Source of the DNA: Clostridia bacterium | Lineage (GTDB): Bacteria; Bacillota; Clostridia; Christensenellales; CAG-138 | Direction of reading: 5' to 3' | Assembly: GCA_016292635.1 (NCBI GenBank) | Contig: JAEDIC010000001.1 | Location: forward strand, 131,631 to 195,630 | DNA length: 64,000 bases | Part shown: positions 34,027 through 42,734 of the stretch, piece by piece | Layout of the letters: the number at the start of each line of letters is the position of its first letter | How positions within the stretch are numbered: the stretch's first letter is position 1 | Translations under genes and position numbers: made by a program | Notes under the pieces: generated by a model | What the model was told of the DNA's origin: nothing | The model's input: the letters and a program-made list of their open reading frames with translations, nothing else | The model's database searches: none

Positions 34027-35433
34027 TTACTTTTTGTTCGAGCTGCCAAGGCGAACGCCGTTGAAGTATTCCCGGCAGAGCTTTATGACCACCGGTGACA
34101 GGGCCAACAGACCCACAAGGTTGGGCAGGGCCATGAGGCCGTTCAGTGTTTCTGAAATGTCCCATACAAGCTGAAGTTTCTGGGTTGCGCCTACGATTAT
34201 AATGAGGCAAAAGATAATCTGATAAGGCAGAATGGCCTTGGTGGACTTAAAGAGGTATTCCACGCAGCGGCTGCCGTACAGACACCAAGAAAGTATGGTT
34301 GAGATTGCAAAGAGGGTGATGCCCAGGGAGATTATCAAGCCGCCGGCCTTTGCGCCGAAGGTAGTGGCAAAGGCGGAGATTGTAAGCTCTGCGCCTGCGC
34401 TTGAGCCGTAGTTTATTGCGGTGCCGGACATGAGTATGGCAAGGGCGGTAAGGGTGCAGATGACTATGGTATCGGCAAATACCTCAAACACGCCGAAGCA
34501 GGCCTGACGGATGGGAGAATCCGTATCCGCGGCGGCATGGGCAATGGGTGCGGAACCGAGGCCCGCCTCATTGGAAAACACGCCGCGTCCAACGCCGCGC
34601 TTGATGGCGGCGGAGATGGTTACGCCCGCAACGCCGCCCACAACTCCCTCGGTGGTGAACGCGCCGGCGAATATGGAGCGGAGCACGGGGCCAAGCTGGT
34701 CAAGGTTGCCAAATACCACTATAAGGGCGGAGACAATGTAAATAACAGCCATTATAGGAACCAGACGCTCGGTGACCTGACCTATGCGCTTTACGCCGCC
34801 TATTATGACAAGGGCGCAGAACAGGGCCACGATTATGCCGATGATAAGGTTTACGGCGGCGGTGTTTACAGGGGTGAATTCATTTATTGTGCCGGAGATG
34901 GAATTGGCAATGGTATTTACCTGGGACATATTGCCGATGCCGAAAGAGGCCAGCATTCCGAACAGGGCGAAAACAGCCCCCAGCCATGCCCAGTTTTTGC
35001 CCAGACCCTTGGAGATGTAGTACATCGGGCCGCCTACCCAGTCTCCCTTTGCGTTGCGCTCACGGTATTGAACCGCCAGGGCAACCTCCGCGAACTTGGT
35101 GCACATTCCGAACAGGGCGGATATCCACATCCAGAACACCGCGCCTGGTCCGCCAAGGGCTATTGCGCCCGCAACGCCCGCGATGTTGCCGGTGCCTACC
35201 GTTGCAGCCAAAGCGGTGGTCACGGCCTGGAAGGGAGTTACCGCTCCCTTGCCTGCCTCCTGCTTTTTGAATATGCTGCCGATAGTGTTTTTCATTATGT
35301 AGCCGAACCAGCGGAACTGTACCCAGCCAAAGCGGAAGGTAAAGTAGACGCCGGTGCCCACCAGAAGTATCAGGCTGGGCCAGCCCCAGGCTATGTTGTT
35401 CAGCCAGGAGTTAATGCTTGCGATAGTCTCCAT
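34027..35433 (-). CDS. Sodium:alanine/glycine symporter (AGCS family)
   Basis: The protein has 468 residues and about eleven membrane segments. AGCS hallmarks include GKGAVTPFQAVTTALAATVGTGNIAGVAGAIALGGPGAVFWMW and VGRGVFSNEAGLGSAPIAHAAA. It imports alanine or glycine with Na+ and is likely monocistronic with its own terminator. A -10-like TATAAT is at 35511-35516 on minus. Confidence 0.93.
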   Translation of the reverse strand: METIASINSWLNNIAWGWPSLILLVGTGVYFTFRFGWVQFRWFGYIMKNTIGSIFKKQEAGKGAVTPFQAVTTALAATVGTGNIAGVAGAIALGGPGAVFWMWISALFGMCTKFAEVALAVQYRERNAKGDWVGGPMYYISKGLGKNWAWLGAVFALFGMLASFGIGNMSQVNTIANSISGTINEFTPVNTAAVNLIIGIIVALFCALVIIGGVKRIGQVTERLVPIMAVIYIVSALIVVFGNLDQLGPVLRSIFAGAFTTEGVVGGVAGVTISAAIKRGVGRGVFSNEAGLGSAPIAHAAADTDSPIRQACFGVFEVFADTIVICTLTALAILMSGTAINYGSSAGAELTISAFATTFGAKAGGLIISLGITLFAISTILSWCLYGSRCVEYLFKSTKAILPYQIIFCLIIIVGATQKLQLVWDISETLNGLMALPNLVGLLALSPVVIKLCREYFNGVRLGSSNKK

Positions 35434-35867
35434 AGATTTTTCCCTTTCTCTAAAAAAGTTTTATCACAGCGCGAGGAATTCCTTCGCGATGAAAAACGGA
35501 CGCTTAACGAATTATATATATGACAATTAGAAAATAATTTTAAGCTTTGCGGAAAAGAGGCTATGTCTGCCCCATGGCGCAAATATGCACAAAGTGCCGT
35601 ACCGAGGAATTATTTTTAAAAGAGTAGCACAATGAATGTTTTATGTCAACAAATTTCATTTGACAGTCTCAGAGAGCTTTTGCGTAAAAAATATAAAATA
35701 ATGAACGAAAAAAGAAGAGGATAAAGAAAAACACAATATGTTTTGCTTTATATTAAAATAAGCAACAAGATATTGTGAGGAAATTGCAGATGGGACATTC
35801 CATAAGGATGGCGTTTGTGATATGATTAATAACTGAGCATGAAAAATACATATTAAGGAGATGCAAA
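35434..35867. other. Divergent gap between the symporter and PQ-loop genes
   Basis: This is an AT-rich gap of 434 bases. It holds a near-palindrome in the symporter leader (GCGCGAGGAATTCCTTCGCG region, 35469-35488), a minus -10 (35511-35516), and a possible plus promoter TTCCAT-17-TATGAT (35798-35826) for the PQ-loop gene. Nothing else is recognised. Confidence 0.4.
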
Positions 35868-36146
35868 ATGAGCATATTTGAAGCGGGAATGCTGCTGTCC
35901 TTCGGGGCGGCTTGGCCCGTATCCATATACAAGTCGTACAAAAGCCGCAGCACCGGAGGAAAGTCATGGGTGTTTTCAGCGGTGGTGATAATAGGATACA
36001 TATCCGGCATAATACACAAGCTTTTGCACAGCAGGGACGCAGTGATGTTTTTATATATGCTTAACTGCGTAATGGTGACGATAGACCTTTGCCTGTGGTT
36101 AAGAAACAGGCGCATTGAAAAAGCGGCGGAACAGGCCCAAGAGTAA
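35868..36146 (+). CDS. Small PQ-loop/SemiSWEET-like membrane protein
   Basis: The protein has 92 residues with three hydrophobic segments. The first carries a PQ-loop-like FGAAWPVSIYKSYKSRSTGGKS, as in SemiSWEET-type half transporters, but the Gln of the motif is replaced (WPxS). The function is unproven; similar short proteins in Clostridia are unannotated. AAGGAG precedes the ATG. walJ begins 13 bases downstream, so the genes may be cotranscribed. Confidence 0.65.
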   Translation: MSIFEAGMLLSFGAAWPVSIYKSYKSRSTGGKSWVFSAVVIIGYISGIIHKLLHSRDAVMFLYMLNCVMVTIDLCLWLRNRRIEKAAEQAQE

Positions 36147-36159
36147 GCCCAAGGAAAGG

Positions 36160-36969
36160 ATGAGCGGAAAAATGTATATTGCGCCACTGTTCAGCGGCTC
36201 CTCCGGCAATTCGCTGCTGGTGGAGGCGGGCGGCACAAGGCTGCTTATTGACGCAGGCAAGCCCGCAAAGACAATAGAGGAAGCCTTATCCGGCTTCGGC
36301 TTGTCCCCTTCGGATGTATCCGCCATACTCATAACCCATGAGCACGCAGACCACATTGCCGGGGCGGGAGTATTAGGGCGAAAGTATCGCATACCCATAT
36401 ACGCCAACGCCGCAACATGGCAGGCCATGGAAAACGCTGTGGGCAGTTTGCCACCGGGATGCAGGCGGGAGTTTGAAACCGGGCGGGATTTTTACATAGG
36501 AGAGGTTAATATACTCCCTTTCTCCACCCCCCATGACGCGGCGGAATCGGTGGGCTACTGCTTTTACGCAAAGGGCCGCAAGCTCACCGTGATGACGGAT
36601 ATCGGCCACATGACCGAAAACCTTTACACGGCGGCGGCGGGCAGCGATCTGTTGCTTATCGAAGCCAACCATGACCCGGAGCTTGTGTCCTCATCCAGAT
36701 ATCCATACCCCCTGAAGCGGCGGATACTTTCCGACCGGGGGCATCTATCCAACGAAAACTGCGGCAGGGCGCTGTGCCGGCTGTATAAAAGCGGCGTGCG
36801 GGGGGCTATACTTGGGCATCTGAGCCGGGAAAACAACTTTGAACAGCTGGCCCTTGAGACTGTGCGGGCGGAGCTGGACCGGGAGCAGATACCCAGAGGG
36901 GACTTTCGGCTATGGGTAGCCCACAGGGACGGGGTCACCGGCAGGTTTGCCGTGGAGGAGGAAGAATGA
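36160..36969 (+). CDS. walJ: MBL-fold metallohydrolase WalJ (YycJ)
   Basis: The protein has 269 residues. It is a metallo-beta-lactamase-fold phosphodiesterase of the YycJ type, with SGSSGNSLLVEAGGTRLLIDAG, the metal motif THEHADH, and downstream ligands in TDIGHMTE and GHLSREN. Bacillus YycJ is a 5'-3' DNA exonuclease linked to the WalKR locus near oriC; WalKR is not seen here. The ATG at 36160 follows AAGGAAAGG; an ATG four codons later is possible. It overlaps rlmH by four bases. Confidence 0.9.
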   Translation: MSGKMYIAPLFSGSSGNSLLVEAGGTRLLIDAGKPAKTIEEALSGFGLSPSDVSAILITHEHADHIAGAGVLGRKYRIPIYANAATWQAMENAVGSLPPGCRREFETGRDFYIGEVNILPFSTPHDAAESVGYCFYAKGRKLTVMTDIGHMTENLYTAAAGSDLLLIEANHDPELVSSSRYPYPLKRRILSDRGHLSNENCGRALCRLYKSGVRGAILGHLSRENNFEQLALETVRAELDREQIPRGDFRLWVAHRDGVTGRFAVEEEE

Positions 36970-37445
36970 ACATAAAAGTGCTGTGCGTGGGGCGGCTTAA
37001 GGAGAAATTCTACATGGAAGCCTGTGCCGAGTTTAAAAAGCGCATATCCCGATACGCCAATATGGAGATAGCCGAGGTTGCAGACGAAAAAGCCCCGGAG
37101 CAGCTCTCCCCCGCCCTTATGGAGCAGGTGAAAAACGCCGAGGGGCAGCGTCTGATGGACAGGCTATTGCCCGGGGAATATCTTATCGCTATGGATATCA
37201 GGGGAAAAGAGCTTACCTCGCCGGAGCTTTCCGCCCTTATGGAGGAAGTTATGCAGAGCGGTAAAAGTCGCGTTGCCTTCGCCATAGGCGGCTCCCTTGG
37301 CCTTTCCGACGCCGTTCTTCAAAGGGCGGACAAGCGTGTTTCCTTCGGCAAGCCAACATTCTCCCATCAGATATTCCGCGTTATGCTGCTGGAGCAGATA
37401 TACCGGGCCTTTAAGATAATGCGGGGAGAGCCGTATCATAAGTGA
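36966..37445 (+). CDS. rlmH: 23S rRNA pseudouridine-1915 N3-methyltransferase
   Basis: The protein has 159 residues, the standard RlmH (SPOUT) length. The knot signature FAIGGSLGLSDAV and the C-terminal SHQIFRVMLLEQIYRAFKIMRGEPYHK are present. It methylates m3-psi at 1915 in 23S rRNA. The ATG overlaps the walJ stop (ATGA). A family A repeat begins about 16 bases after the stop. Confidence 0.96.
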   Translation: MNIKVLCVGRLKEKFYMEACAEFKKRISRYANMEIAEVADEKAPEQLSPALMEQVKNAEGQRLMDRLLPGEYLIAMDIRGKELTSPELSALMEEVMQSGKSRVAFAIGGSLGLSDAVLQRADKRVSFGKPTFSHQIFRVMLLEQIYRAFKIMRGEPYHK

Positions 37446-37460
37446 CGGGCAAGAGCAAGT

Positions 37461-37580
37461 TTTCTTTTTCTCCTTCTTTTCGCAAGAAAAAAGAGAAAGA
37501 AAAGCGAGAGTATAGTTAGAATATTAAATTAGCGGTTTGTACCACTTTTCAAATTTGGCCTCATAAGGAGGCCAAATTTG
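37461..37580 (+). repeat. Family A composite repeat after rlmH
   Basis: A shortened hairpin lies at about 37461-37503; here the pyrimidine arm pairs directly with the purine segment that ends in AAAAGCG. GAGAGTATAGTTAGAATA follows, and then the CAAATTTGGCCTC / GAGGCCAAATTTG palindrome (37550-37580). It lies 14 bases from parS site 1. Confidence 0.85.
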
Positions 37581-37593
37581 CTTTTGGCGGGAA

Positions 37594-37609
37594 TGTTTCA
37601 CGTGAAACA
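37594..37609. promoter_or_regulatory. parS site 1
   Basis: TGTTTCACGTGAAACA, an exact match to the Bacillus-type parS recognised by ParB/Spo0J. It lies about 1.5 kb from parB. Confidence 0.95.
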
Positions 37610-37760
37610 TAGGGATAAGCTTTATTATAGCATGGGCGCCGCACCCGTCGCGGGGCTTTTCAGAGGACGCGCCAAGGCGTGGTATTTCGCAGTCAATCTA
37701 AACCGGCTGCCTTTATTTTTAATTTCCGGCGAAAGAGTAGGAAGCTTATTCTCCCCTGCT
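37610..37760. other. Gap between parS 1 and the chromate-transporter gene
   Basis: About 150 bases without an ORF, promoter or repeat that I can support. Confidence 0.4.
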
Positions 37761-38312
37761 CTACATCCCAAAGACTATGCCCGCTAAAGCGGCGAGGCCG
37801 ATGAAGACGGCGGGATGAAGGGACTTGAGCTTTTTTATATTGGACAGAACCAGTATGGCGGCGAAGAGAAGTACGGCGGGAAGGTTAACCGCCCCAGACA
37901 GGCCTGTTCCCGCAAGGGCTGTCTGCAGCACGGACCAGCCGGCGGCGCCGATAAGGCCGGCGGAGGCGGGGCGCAGTCCGGCGAAAGCATTCTGCACAAG
38001 GGGGTTGGATTTATATTTTTGCAGGGCCCCGGCGATGAGGAGTATTATAAGGAAGCTGGGCAGTACTAAACCGAAGGTGGCAACCAGCGCGCCGGGAATG
38101 CCTGCGGCACGGAAGCCTGCGAAGGTGGCGGTGTTTACGCCTATGGGCCCGGGTGTGGACTCGGCAACGGCTATCATATCCGCAAGCTCCGCGGAAGTAA
38201 ACCAGGGATACTTGACGGCTATGTCGGTAAGGAAAGGTATGGTGGCGAGGCCGCCGCCCACGGCGAAGAGGCCGGTTTTGAAGAACTCAAGGAAAAGAGT
38301 AAGGTAAATCAT
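37761..38312 (-). CDS. Chromate transporter, short-chain subunit 2
   Basis: The protein has 183 residues, a single CHR domain with conserved FKTGLFAVGGGLATIPFL and ESTPGPIGVNTATFAG. Short CHR proteins work as pairs and the partner lies directly upstream. The ATG overlaps the partner's stop (ATGA). Actual substrates in anaerobes are often unknown, so chromate is only the family label. Confidence 0.88.
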   Translation of the reverse strand: MIYLTLFLEFFKTGLFAVGGGLATIPFLTDIAVKYPWFTSAELADMIAVAESTPGPIGVNTATFAGFRAAGIPGALVATFGLVLPSFLIILLIAGALQKYKSNPLVQNAFAGLRPASAGLIGAAGWSVLQTALAGTGLSGAVNLPAVLLFAAILVLSNIKKLKSLHPAVFIGLAALAGIVFGM

Positions 38313-38854
38313 GGGTTCACCGCCTTTCCCAGGACGCCCGCTATTGCCGCCACGATGACAACTGTTACGGGGGATAGGGAGAAGCAAGCCACGGCAACAA
38401 AGGCCAGGATGCACAGCGCGATGGCCAGAGGGGATTTGACGTTGCTGCGGATAAGCTTTATTACGGCATTTACAATGAGGGCCGCAACTGAAATCCTTAT
38501 GCCGCCGAAGGCATGCTGCACGGCGGGCAGATGGGCAAAGTTTTCAAGGAGCATTGCGATAATGAGGATTATCAACAGGCTGGGGCTGATAACGCCTGCA
38601 GTTGCGGCGGCGGCGCCGGGGATGCCGCGTTCCGCAGAGCCCACAAATGTTGCGGTGTTTACGGCGATAACGCCGGGGGTACATTGGCCTATGGCAAAAT
38701 AATCCAGCAGCTCCTCCCTGTTCGTCCAGCCGTGCTTATCTACGCACTCACGCTCCAGCATGGGCAGCATGGCATAGCCTCCCCCAAAGGTAAAGAGGCC
38801 TATGCGGAAGAAGGCCGCGTACAGTTCACGGCAGGTGGTTTTGCTTGATTCCAT
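38309..38854 (-). CDS. Chromate transporter, short-chain subunit 1
   Basis: The protein has 181 residues and a CHR domain (FRIGLFTFGGGYAMLPMLE, GQCTPGVIAVNTATFVG). It forms the pair with the following gene, in inverse membrane topology as known for short-chain CHR couples. Confidence 0.88.
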   Translation of the reverse strand: MESSKTTCRELYAAFFRIGLFTFGGGYAMLPMLERECVDKHGWTNREELLDYFAIGQCTPGVIAVNTATFVGSAERGIPGAAAATAGVISPSLLIILIIAMLLENFAHLPAVQHAFGGIRISVAALIVNAVIKLIRSNVKSPLAIALCILAFVAVACFSLSPVTVVIVAAIAGVLGKAVNP

Positions 38855-38881
38855 ACAGATAGCCTTTCCATATTAAAAGAT

Positions 38882-38900
38882 AAGCCCCCTGTGGGGGCTT
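38882..38900 (-). terminator. Terminator between parB and the chromate-transporter pair
   Basis: AAGCCCCC, ACA, GGGGGCTT on minus, followed by ATCTTTTAATA. It lies 215 bases after parB, so a family B repeat is included in the parB 3' region. Confidence 0.65.
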
Positions 38901-38903
38901 TCA

Positions 38904-39066
38904 GGATGTCTAAAAATGGCATTGGGCCGCTTTTCAGAGGGTTACATGGCTCCCTTGTGCCTGCAGCAGGGCCGGGTAGCCACGCAAGGAAGCCCCTGCC
39001 GCGCAAGGCATATGCGGATTTACCTCGCTAGCCGCCAAATCCGATTGAAGCCTCCGCCCCCGAACC
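38904..39066. repeat. Family B structured repeat, copy 1
   Basis: The order is TGTCTAAAAATGGC, GGCTCCCTTGTGCCTGCAGCAGGGCCGGG, AGCCACGCAAGGAAGCCCCTGCCGCGCAAGGC, TATGCGGATTT, CGCCAAATCCGATTGAAGCCTCC (described in pieces of the same run). The same order occurs at 42053 and 51411, and inverted at 63567. Confidence 0.8.
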
Positions 39067-39114
39067 CCAATGGGTTTTTCCACAGACAGGAATCCCCCTG
39101 TGTGGATTTTTGCG

Positions 39115-39975
39115 CTATTCGCCTATTAGTAGGTCATAAAGGCCGGAGAGCTGATCCTTGGTATAGTATTCTATGACCAGCTTGCCCTTGCTCATGCCGC
39201 CCTGAATGGAGACTTTTGTGCCCAAGCGCTCCCTCAGGGCGTCCTCTGCGGCACGAAGGTCGGGATCGGCGGGACGCTTTTCCGCCTTGGGTACGGCGGG
39301 CTCCATCCTGGGATTAAGCTCCGCTTTAACAAGCTTTTCCGCTTCGCGGACCGAGGCGCCGGATTCCGCTATGCGCCGGGCCACGATGGTGCGGTTCAGG
39401 TCATCGGGGATGGAAAGGATGGCTCTTGCGTGGCCCGCCTGCAGCTTGCCCTCTTTTACCATGTCCTGCACTTCCTCGGGCAATGAGAGAAGGCGGACGG
39501 AATTGGATACGGCGGGGCGGCTCTTGGATATGCGCTTAGAAACCTCTTCCTGGGTAAGGTCGTGAAGGTCCATAAGGCTCTTTATGGCGGCGGCTTCCTC
39601 TATGGGGTTCAGGTTTTCACGCTGTATGTTTTCGATGAGGGCCACTTCCCGGGCCTGCATCTCGTCCATATCCCGAATCACTACCGGCACCGTGGCAAGG
39701 CCTGCCATGCGTGCGGCACGATAACGGCGTTCTCCCGCGATTATGGAGTACCTCTCCCCTATCTTGCGTACCACGATGGGCTGAACCACGCCGTGGAGAC
39801 GCAGCGACTCCGCCAGCTCCTCCAGTTTTTCCTTATCGAATGTCTTTCGGGGCTGATCCTCATTTGTGTCTATGAGATATATGTCCAGTTCCTGAAGACC
39901 GGAAGCTGTGGGCTCGGAATAATCTCCCAGCAATGCGTCAAGGCCTTTGCCCAGACCCTTCTTGCCCAATGCCAT
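39115..39975 (-). CDS. parB: Chromosome partitioning protein ParB (Spo0J)
   Basis: The protein has 286 residues. The N-terminal CTPase/ParB box carries GERRYRAAR. The central HTH is DLTQEEVSKRISKSRPAVSNSVRLL, and a C-terminal dimerisation domain follows. It loads on parS, spreads as a CTP clamp and recruits SMC. Five perfect parS sites lie within 6 kb. It begins in the TAATG overlap with parA. Confidence 0.96.
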   Translation of the reverse strand: MALGKKGLGKGLDALLGDYSEPTASGLQELDIYLIDTNEDQPRKTFDKEKLEELAESLRLHGVVQPIVVRKIGERYSIIAGERRYRAARMAGLATVPVVIRDMDEMQAREVALIENIQRENLNPIEEAAAIKSLMDLHDLTQEEVSKRISKSRPAVSNSVRLLSLPEEVQDMVKEGKLQAGHARAILSIPDDLNRTIVARRIAESGASVREAEKLVKAELNPRMEPAVPKAEKRPADPDLRAAEDALRERLGTKVSIQGGMSKGKLVIEYYTKDQLSGLYDLLIGE

Positions 39976-40751
39976 TACAGGGCCCTCCCTTCATCCTTTT
40001 GTATAAGCTCCTCCGCAAGGGCGATGTATGCCAGAGCGCCGCTGCACTTGGGATCGTACAGGGTTATGGGCAGGCCGAAGCTTGGGGCTTCGCTAAGGCG
40101 CACGGAACGGGGGATTATGGTGTTGTATACTTTATTCTTAAAGAATTTCTTTACTTCGTTTACCACCTGGGTGGAAAGGTTGGTGCGGGCATCAAACATG
40201 GTGAGCACCACGCCCTCAACCTGCAGGGACGTATTCAGCCGCTGATGGACAAGCTTTACCGTGTTCATAAGATCGGAAAGACCTTCCAGGGCAAAATACT
40301 CGCACTGTATGGGGGCGAGCAGGGTGTCCGCAGCGGTAAGGGCGTTTATTGTGAGCAGACCCAGGGATGGGGGGCAGTCGATGAAGATGTAATCGAAATC
40401 GCTCCGCGCATCCTCCAGCGCCCGCTTCAATACCGTTTCCCGGGCGATGGCATTTACCAGCTCCACCTCCGCACCGGAAAGCTCTTTGCGGGCGGTAAGC
40501 ACATAGAGCCCATCCACCGCGCTCTTCTCCAGCGCCTCACGGGCGGGGACGCCGTTTATAAGAACGTCGTATATGGTATGCTCAGCATTGTCCTTATCTA
40601 TACCAAGGCCGCTGGTGCTGTTACCCTGAGGGTCTATATCCACCACAAGCACCCGCTTTCCCTTCTGGGCAACGCAGGTTGCAAGGTTTACGGTGGTGGT
40701 GGTTTTGCCAACGCCACCCTTTTGATTGGCTATCGCGATTATCTTTGCCAC
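39975..40751 (-). CDS. parA: Chromosome partitioning ATPase ParA (Soj)
   Basis: The protein has 258 residues. The deviant Walker A is KGGVGKTTTTVN, and DIDPQGNSTSGLGI and FIDCPPSLGLL follow. It drives origin segregation with ParB and, in Bacillus, regulates DnaA. The start is GTG at 40751 with GGAGG upstream. It shares one base with parB. Confidence 0.96.
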   Translation of the reverse strand: MAKIIAIANQKGGVGKTTTTVNLATCVAQKGKRVLVVDIDPQGNSTSGLGIDKDNAEHTIYDVLINGVPAREALEKSAVDGLYVLTARKELSGAEVELVNAIARETVLKRALEDARSDFDYIFIDCPPSLGLLTINALTAADTLLAPIQCEYFALEGLSDLMNTVKLVHQRLNTSLQVEGVVLTMFDARTNLSTQVVNEVKKFFKNKVYNTIIPRSVRLSEAPSFGLPITLYDPKCSGALAYIALAEELIQKDEGRAL

Positions 40752-40784
40752 GGTTTTCCTCCGAAATTTGTCATAGTGTAATCA

Positions 40785-40813
40785 ATTATAATGCATTTTA
40801 ACGGAATTAACAA
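40785..40813 (-). promoter_or_regulatory. Promoter of parAB
   Basis: TTGTTA (40808-40813), 17 bases, then TATAAT (40785-40790) on minus. parS site 2 lies 9 bases upstream of the -35, so ParB spreading could control this promoter. Confidence 0.7.
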
Positions 40814-40822
40814 CGCCATAAA

Positions 40823-40838
40823 TGTTTCACGTGAAACA
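40823..40838. promoter_or_regulatory. parS site 2
   Basis: TGTTTCACGTGAAACA, perfect, directly upstream of the parAB promoter. Confidence 0.95.
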
Positions 40839-41040
40839 TCTGTAAGGATAAAAGAAGCAAAAGCGGGGAAAAAGCCAAATATTTCAGGGAAATATAATCA
40901 AGCTGCCCTTAACGGAACATATTATGGGCATCCAATGTGGTCTCTCGGATCATTAATGTATTATAGTAGAAATGCCCGCGGGGTTGATATATAATAAAGA
41001 GCCAGAAGAAAAGAACTTATAAGTGGCCGGGAGGTGAATC

Positions 41041-41280
41041 ATGGAACAAAAGCCCGTAAAGCTGCTTAAAGGAGCGGAAGTTTTTGAGGCAGACCTGGTA
41101 TGCGGCGCCCTTGAGCAGGAAGGGATACTTTATTTCCGCAAGGAGCGTGGCCCGGGGGCCATGTATTGCGGCGGCGTCATGATGGGTGCCGACGTGTATG
41201 TGTCCCAAGAGGACGTTGAAGCCGCCACCGAGATAATGGAAGGACTGTTGAAGGCGGAGCTCCTGCCGAAAGAGGAATAG
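41041..41280 (+). CDS. DUF2007-type small protein
   Basis: The protein has 79 residues with the pattern of DUF2007 (putative signal-transducing) proteins: VKLLKGAEVFEADLVCGALEQEGI, a central GADVYVSQEDVEAATEIM. No function is known. GGGAGGTG precedes the ATG. A TATAAT at 40990-40995 may be its -10. Confidence 0.7.
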   Translation: MEQKPVKLLKGAEVFEADLVCGALEQEGILYFRKERGPGAMYCGGVMMGADVYVSQEDVEAATEIMEGLLKAELLPKEE

Positions 41281-41284
41281 CCTG

Positions 41285-41300
41285 TGTTTCACGTGAAACA
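41285..41300. promoter_or_regulatory. parS site 3
   Basis: TGTTTCACGTGAAACA, perfect, 5 bases after the DUF2007 stop. Confidence 0.95.
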
Positions 41301-41364
41301 CTTCCGCAACCTTTTGCGGGGGTGTTTCGTTATATTAAAAAGAAATGATTTTGGAGGAAAGCAT

Positions 41365-42003
41365 ATGATAAAGTACATTTCCCTGATGCTGTGCCTTGCC
41401 TGCCTGCTTACCGGCTGCGCCGGAGAGCCGGAGATGGGCGTGGTCAATCCGATGAAAGAGATGGCCTCCCTTGATGATATAAACGCCGCTGCGGGGACGG
41501 AAATACAAAAGCCGCAGGCGTTCCGGATTACGAATGAAGAGTTCTTCATCATAAATTCCGATGTTCCCGTTGCGGATTACCGCTTCAGCATAGGGGATGC
41601 AAAGTACACCTTCCGTGCCGCAAAAACCTATGATGACATATCCGGGGTATACGGTGATGCGGAGCGTCTTACCCGCTGGTATAAAGGGGATGTACAGTAT
41701 TCCCTGTACGTACAGAACGGGTCGGACGGGGAAATGCGTGCAATAGCCGCGGAACAGGCGCCGGCGTTTTATCCTGTAGTGGAGGAGATAAGCAACGGAT
41801 ACATGACGGTGCTGCCCAATGAGGGCACCCCGGAGCGGGCCTCATCCGACAGGATAATAGTAAAGATTCAGCATACCGACCCCTCAAAGGAGCCTCTGCC
41901 CGGGGATGTGGTGGAGATAACCTATAACGGAGAAATATTGGAAAGCTATCCCGCGGAGCTGGGCGAGATATACAGTATAAGGGTCATGATGCCTGTTATG
42001 TGA
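41365..42003 (+). CDS. Lipoprotein of unknown function
   Basis: The protein has 212 residues. The start at 41365 has GGAGG upstream and opens a lipoprotein signal (MIKYISLMLCLACLLTGC, lipobox LLTGC). The mature part looks like two small beta-rich domains; no known motif is seen. It sits between two parS sites. Confidence 0.75.
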   Translation: MIKYISLMLCLACLLTGCAGEPEMGVVNPMKEMASLDDINAAAGTEIQKPQAFRITNEEFFIINSDVPVADYRFSIGDAKYTFRAAKTYDDISGVYGDAERLTRWYKGDVQYSLYVQNGSDGEMRAIAAEQAPAFYPVVEEISNGYMTVLPNEGTPERASSDRIIVKIQHTDPSKEPLPGDVVEITYNGEILESYPAELGEIYSIRVMMPVM

Positions 42004-42019
42004 TGTTTCACGTGAAACA
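42004..42019. promoter_or_regulatory. parS site 4
   Basis: TGTTTCACGTGAAACA, perfect, starting at the base after the lipoprotein stop. Confidence 0.95.
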
Positions 42020-42052
42020 TGGTCAATTAAAAACAAGGCAGCGTCGGCATTT

Positions 42053-42205
42053 CAGGCTGTCGAAAAATGGCGTTGCGCCTCCTTTAAGGGTTGCGTGGCT
42101 CCCTTGCGCCTGCAGCAGGGCCGGGGAGCTGCGCAAGGAGGCTCCTGCCGCGCAAGGCCTATGCGGATTTGCCCCGCCGGTCGCCAAATCCCATTGAGGC
42201 CTCCT
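42053..42205. repeat. Family B structured repeat, copy 2
   Basis: GGCTGTCGAAAAATGGCG opens the element. Then come TGGCTCCCTTGCGCCTGCAG, GGCTCCTGCCGCGCAAGGCC, TATGCGGATTTG and CGCCAAATCCCATTGAGGCC. About 75-80 percent of positions appear shared with the other copies by eye. Confidence 0.8.
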
Positions 42206-42232
42206 GGGGGCTAGGGGCTTTTCCACAGAAAG

Positions 42233-42256
42233 AATGCCGGCCTATGCCGGCATTTT
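42233..42256. terminator. Hairpin terminator between convergent genes
   Basis: AATGCCGGC, CTAT, GCCGGCATT, then TTC. A 9-bp stem between the lipoprotein gene (plus) and small minus-strand ORFs. Confidence 0.7.
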
Positions 42257-42282
42257 CCTAATATTCAAATCTATTCAATTCA

Positions 42283-42507
42283 TTACCGTCTGTTTTTTCC
42301 GCGGTGCGGGCAGTATTTTACCGACCCGCGTCCCGGGAAGCCGCCGCGGCCCGGGCATCTTCCCAATATAAGAAGGAGAACGACGCCCGCAACAGCCGAA
42401 GCCATGACAGAACAGCCGAACGGCATATGCTTGGTGGCGGAGCAGAGCCGAAGAAATATCGCCATCAGAATTACGGGCAGGATGACGGAGACATTACACA
42501 GCTTCAT
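42283..42507 (-). CDS. Possible small membrane protein
   Basis: The reading frame has 74 residues with two hydrophobic stretches (VSVILPVILMAIFLRL and VMASAVAGVVLLLILG) and a Gly/Arg/Cys-rich tail. The start ATG at 42507 has no clear ribosome site. It lies 53 bases after another small membrane ORF on the same strand. Coding status is uncertain. Confidence 0.35.
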   Translation of the reverse strand: MKLCNVSVILPVILMAIFLRLCSATKHMPFGCSVMASAVAGVVLLLILGRCPGRGGFPGRGSVKYCPHRGKNRR

Positions 42508-42560
42508 ATTAATGGCGGCTTTACCCTGCGATTTATGGGGCCTGCCTTTTAAGGAGGTGC

Positions 42561-42734
42561 TTAAGAGTTTGCAATCAGCAGTATAATAAAGACTATCACG
42601 CCAAAAATAACGCATGCCTTCTCTCTGCCGGAATAGGCTTTGTCCTCATCATCGCTGCGTATGGCATCAATAAGTACTGCGGGAAAAATGAAGCCCAGCA
42701 CCGTTGCGATCACTATGGCTATATTCATCAGCAT
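42561..42734 (-). CDS. 57-residue two-helix membrane protein
   Basis: This short ORF starts MLMNIAIVIATVLGFIFPAV and ends VIFGVIVFIILLIANS. Two membrane helices flank a charged loop (DAIRSDDEDKAYSGREKAC). GGAAGG lies 12 bases before the first ATG; a second ATG is two codons on. The clean hydrophobic pattern suggests a real gene, with unknown function. Confidence 0.5.
   Translation of the reverse strand: MLMNIAIVIATVLGFIFPAVLIDAIRSDDEDKAYSGREKACVIFGVIVFIILLIANS

Noticed and set aside
37578..37787. ORF beginning MLLAGMFHVKH after rlmH
   Set aside because: Its start is repeat and parS sequence (FHVKH is the translation of parS); the rest has no protein features.
38904..39066. Family B copies as small protein genes
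   Set aside because: Copies translate to similar peptides (WLPGRAAGTREP-like) in one frame, but frames and ends differ between copies and start signals are missing; a DNA/RNA element is more likely.
40791..40994. Plus-strand ORF of 67 codons between parA and the DUF2007 gene
   Set aside because: It runs through the parAB promoter and a parS site, has no ribosome site and no recognisable protein pattern.
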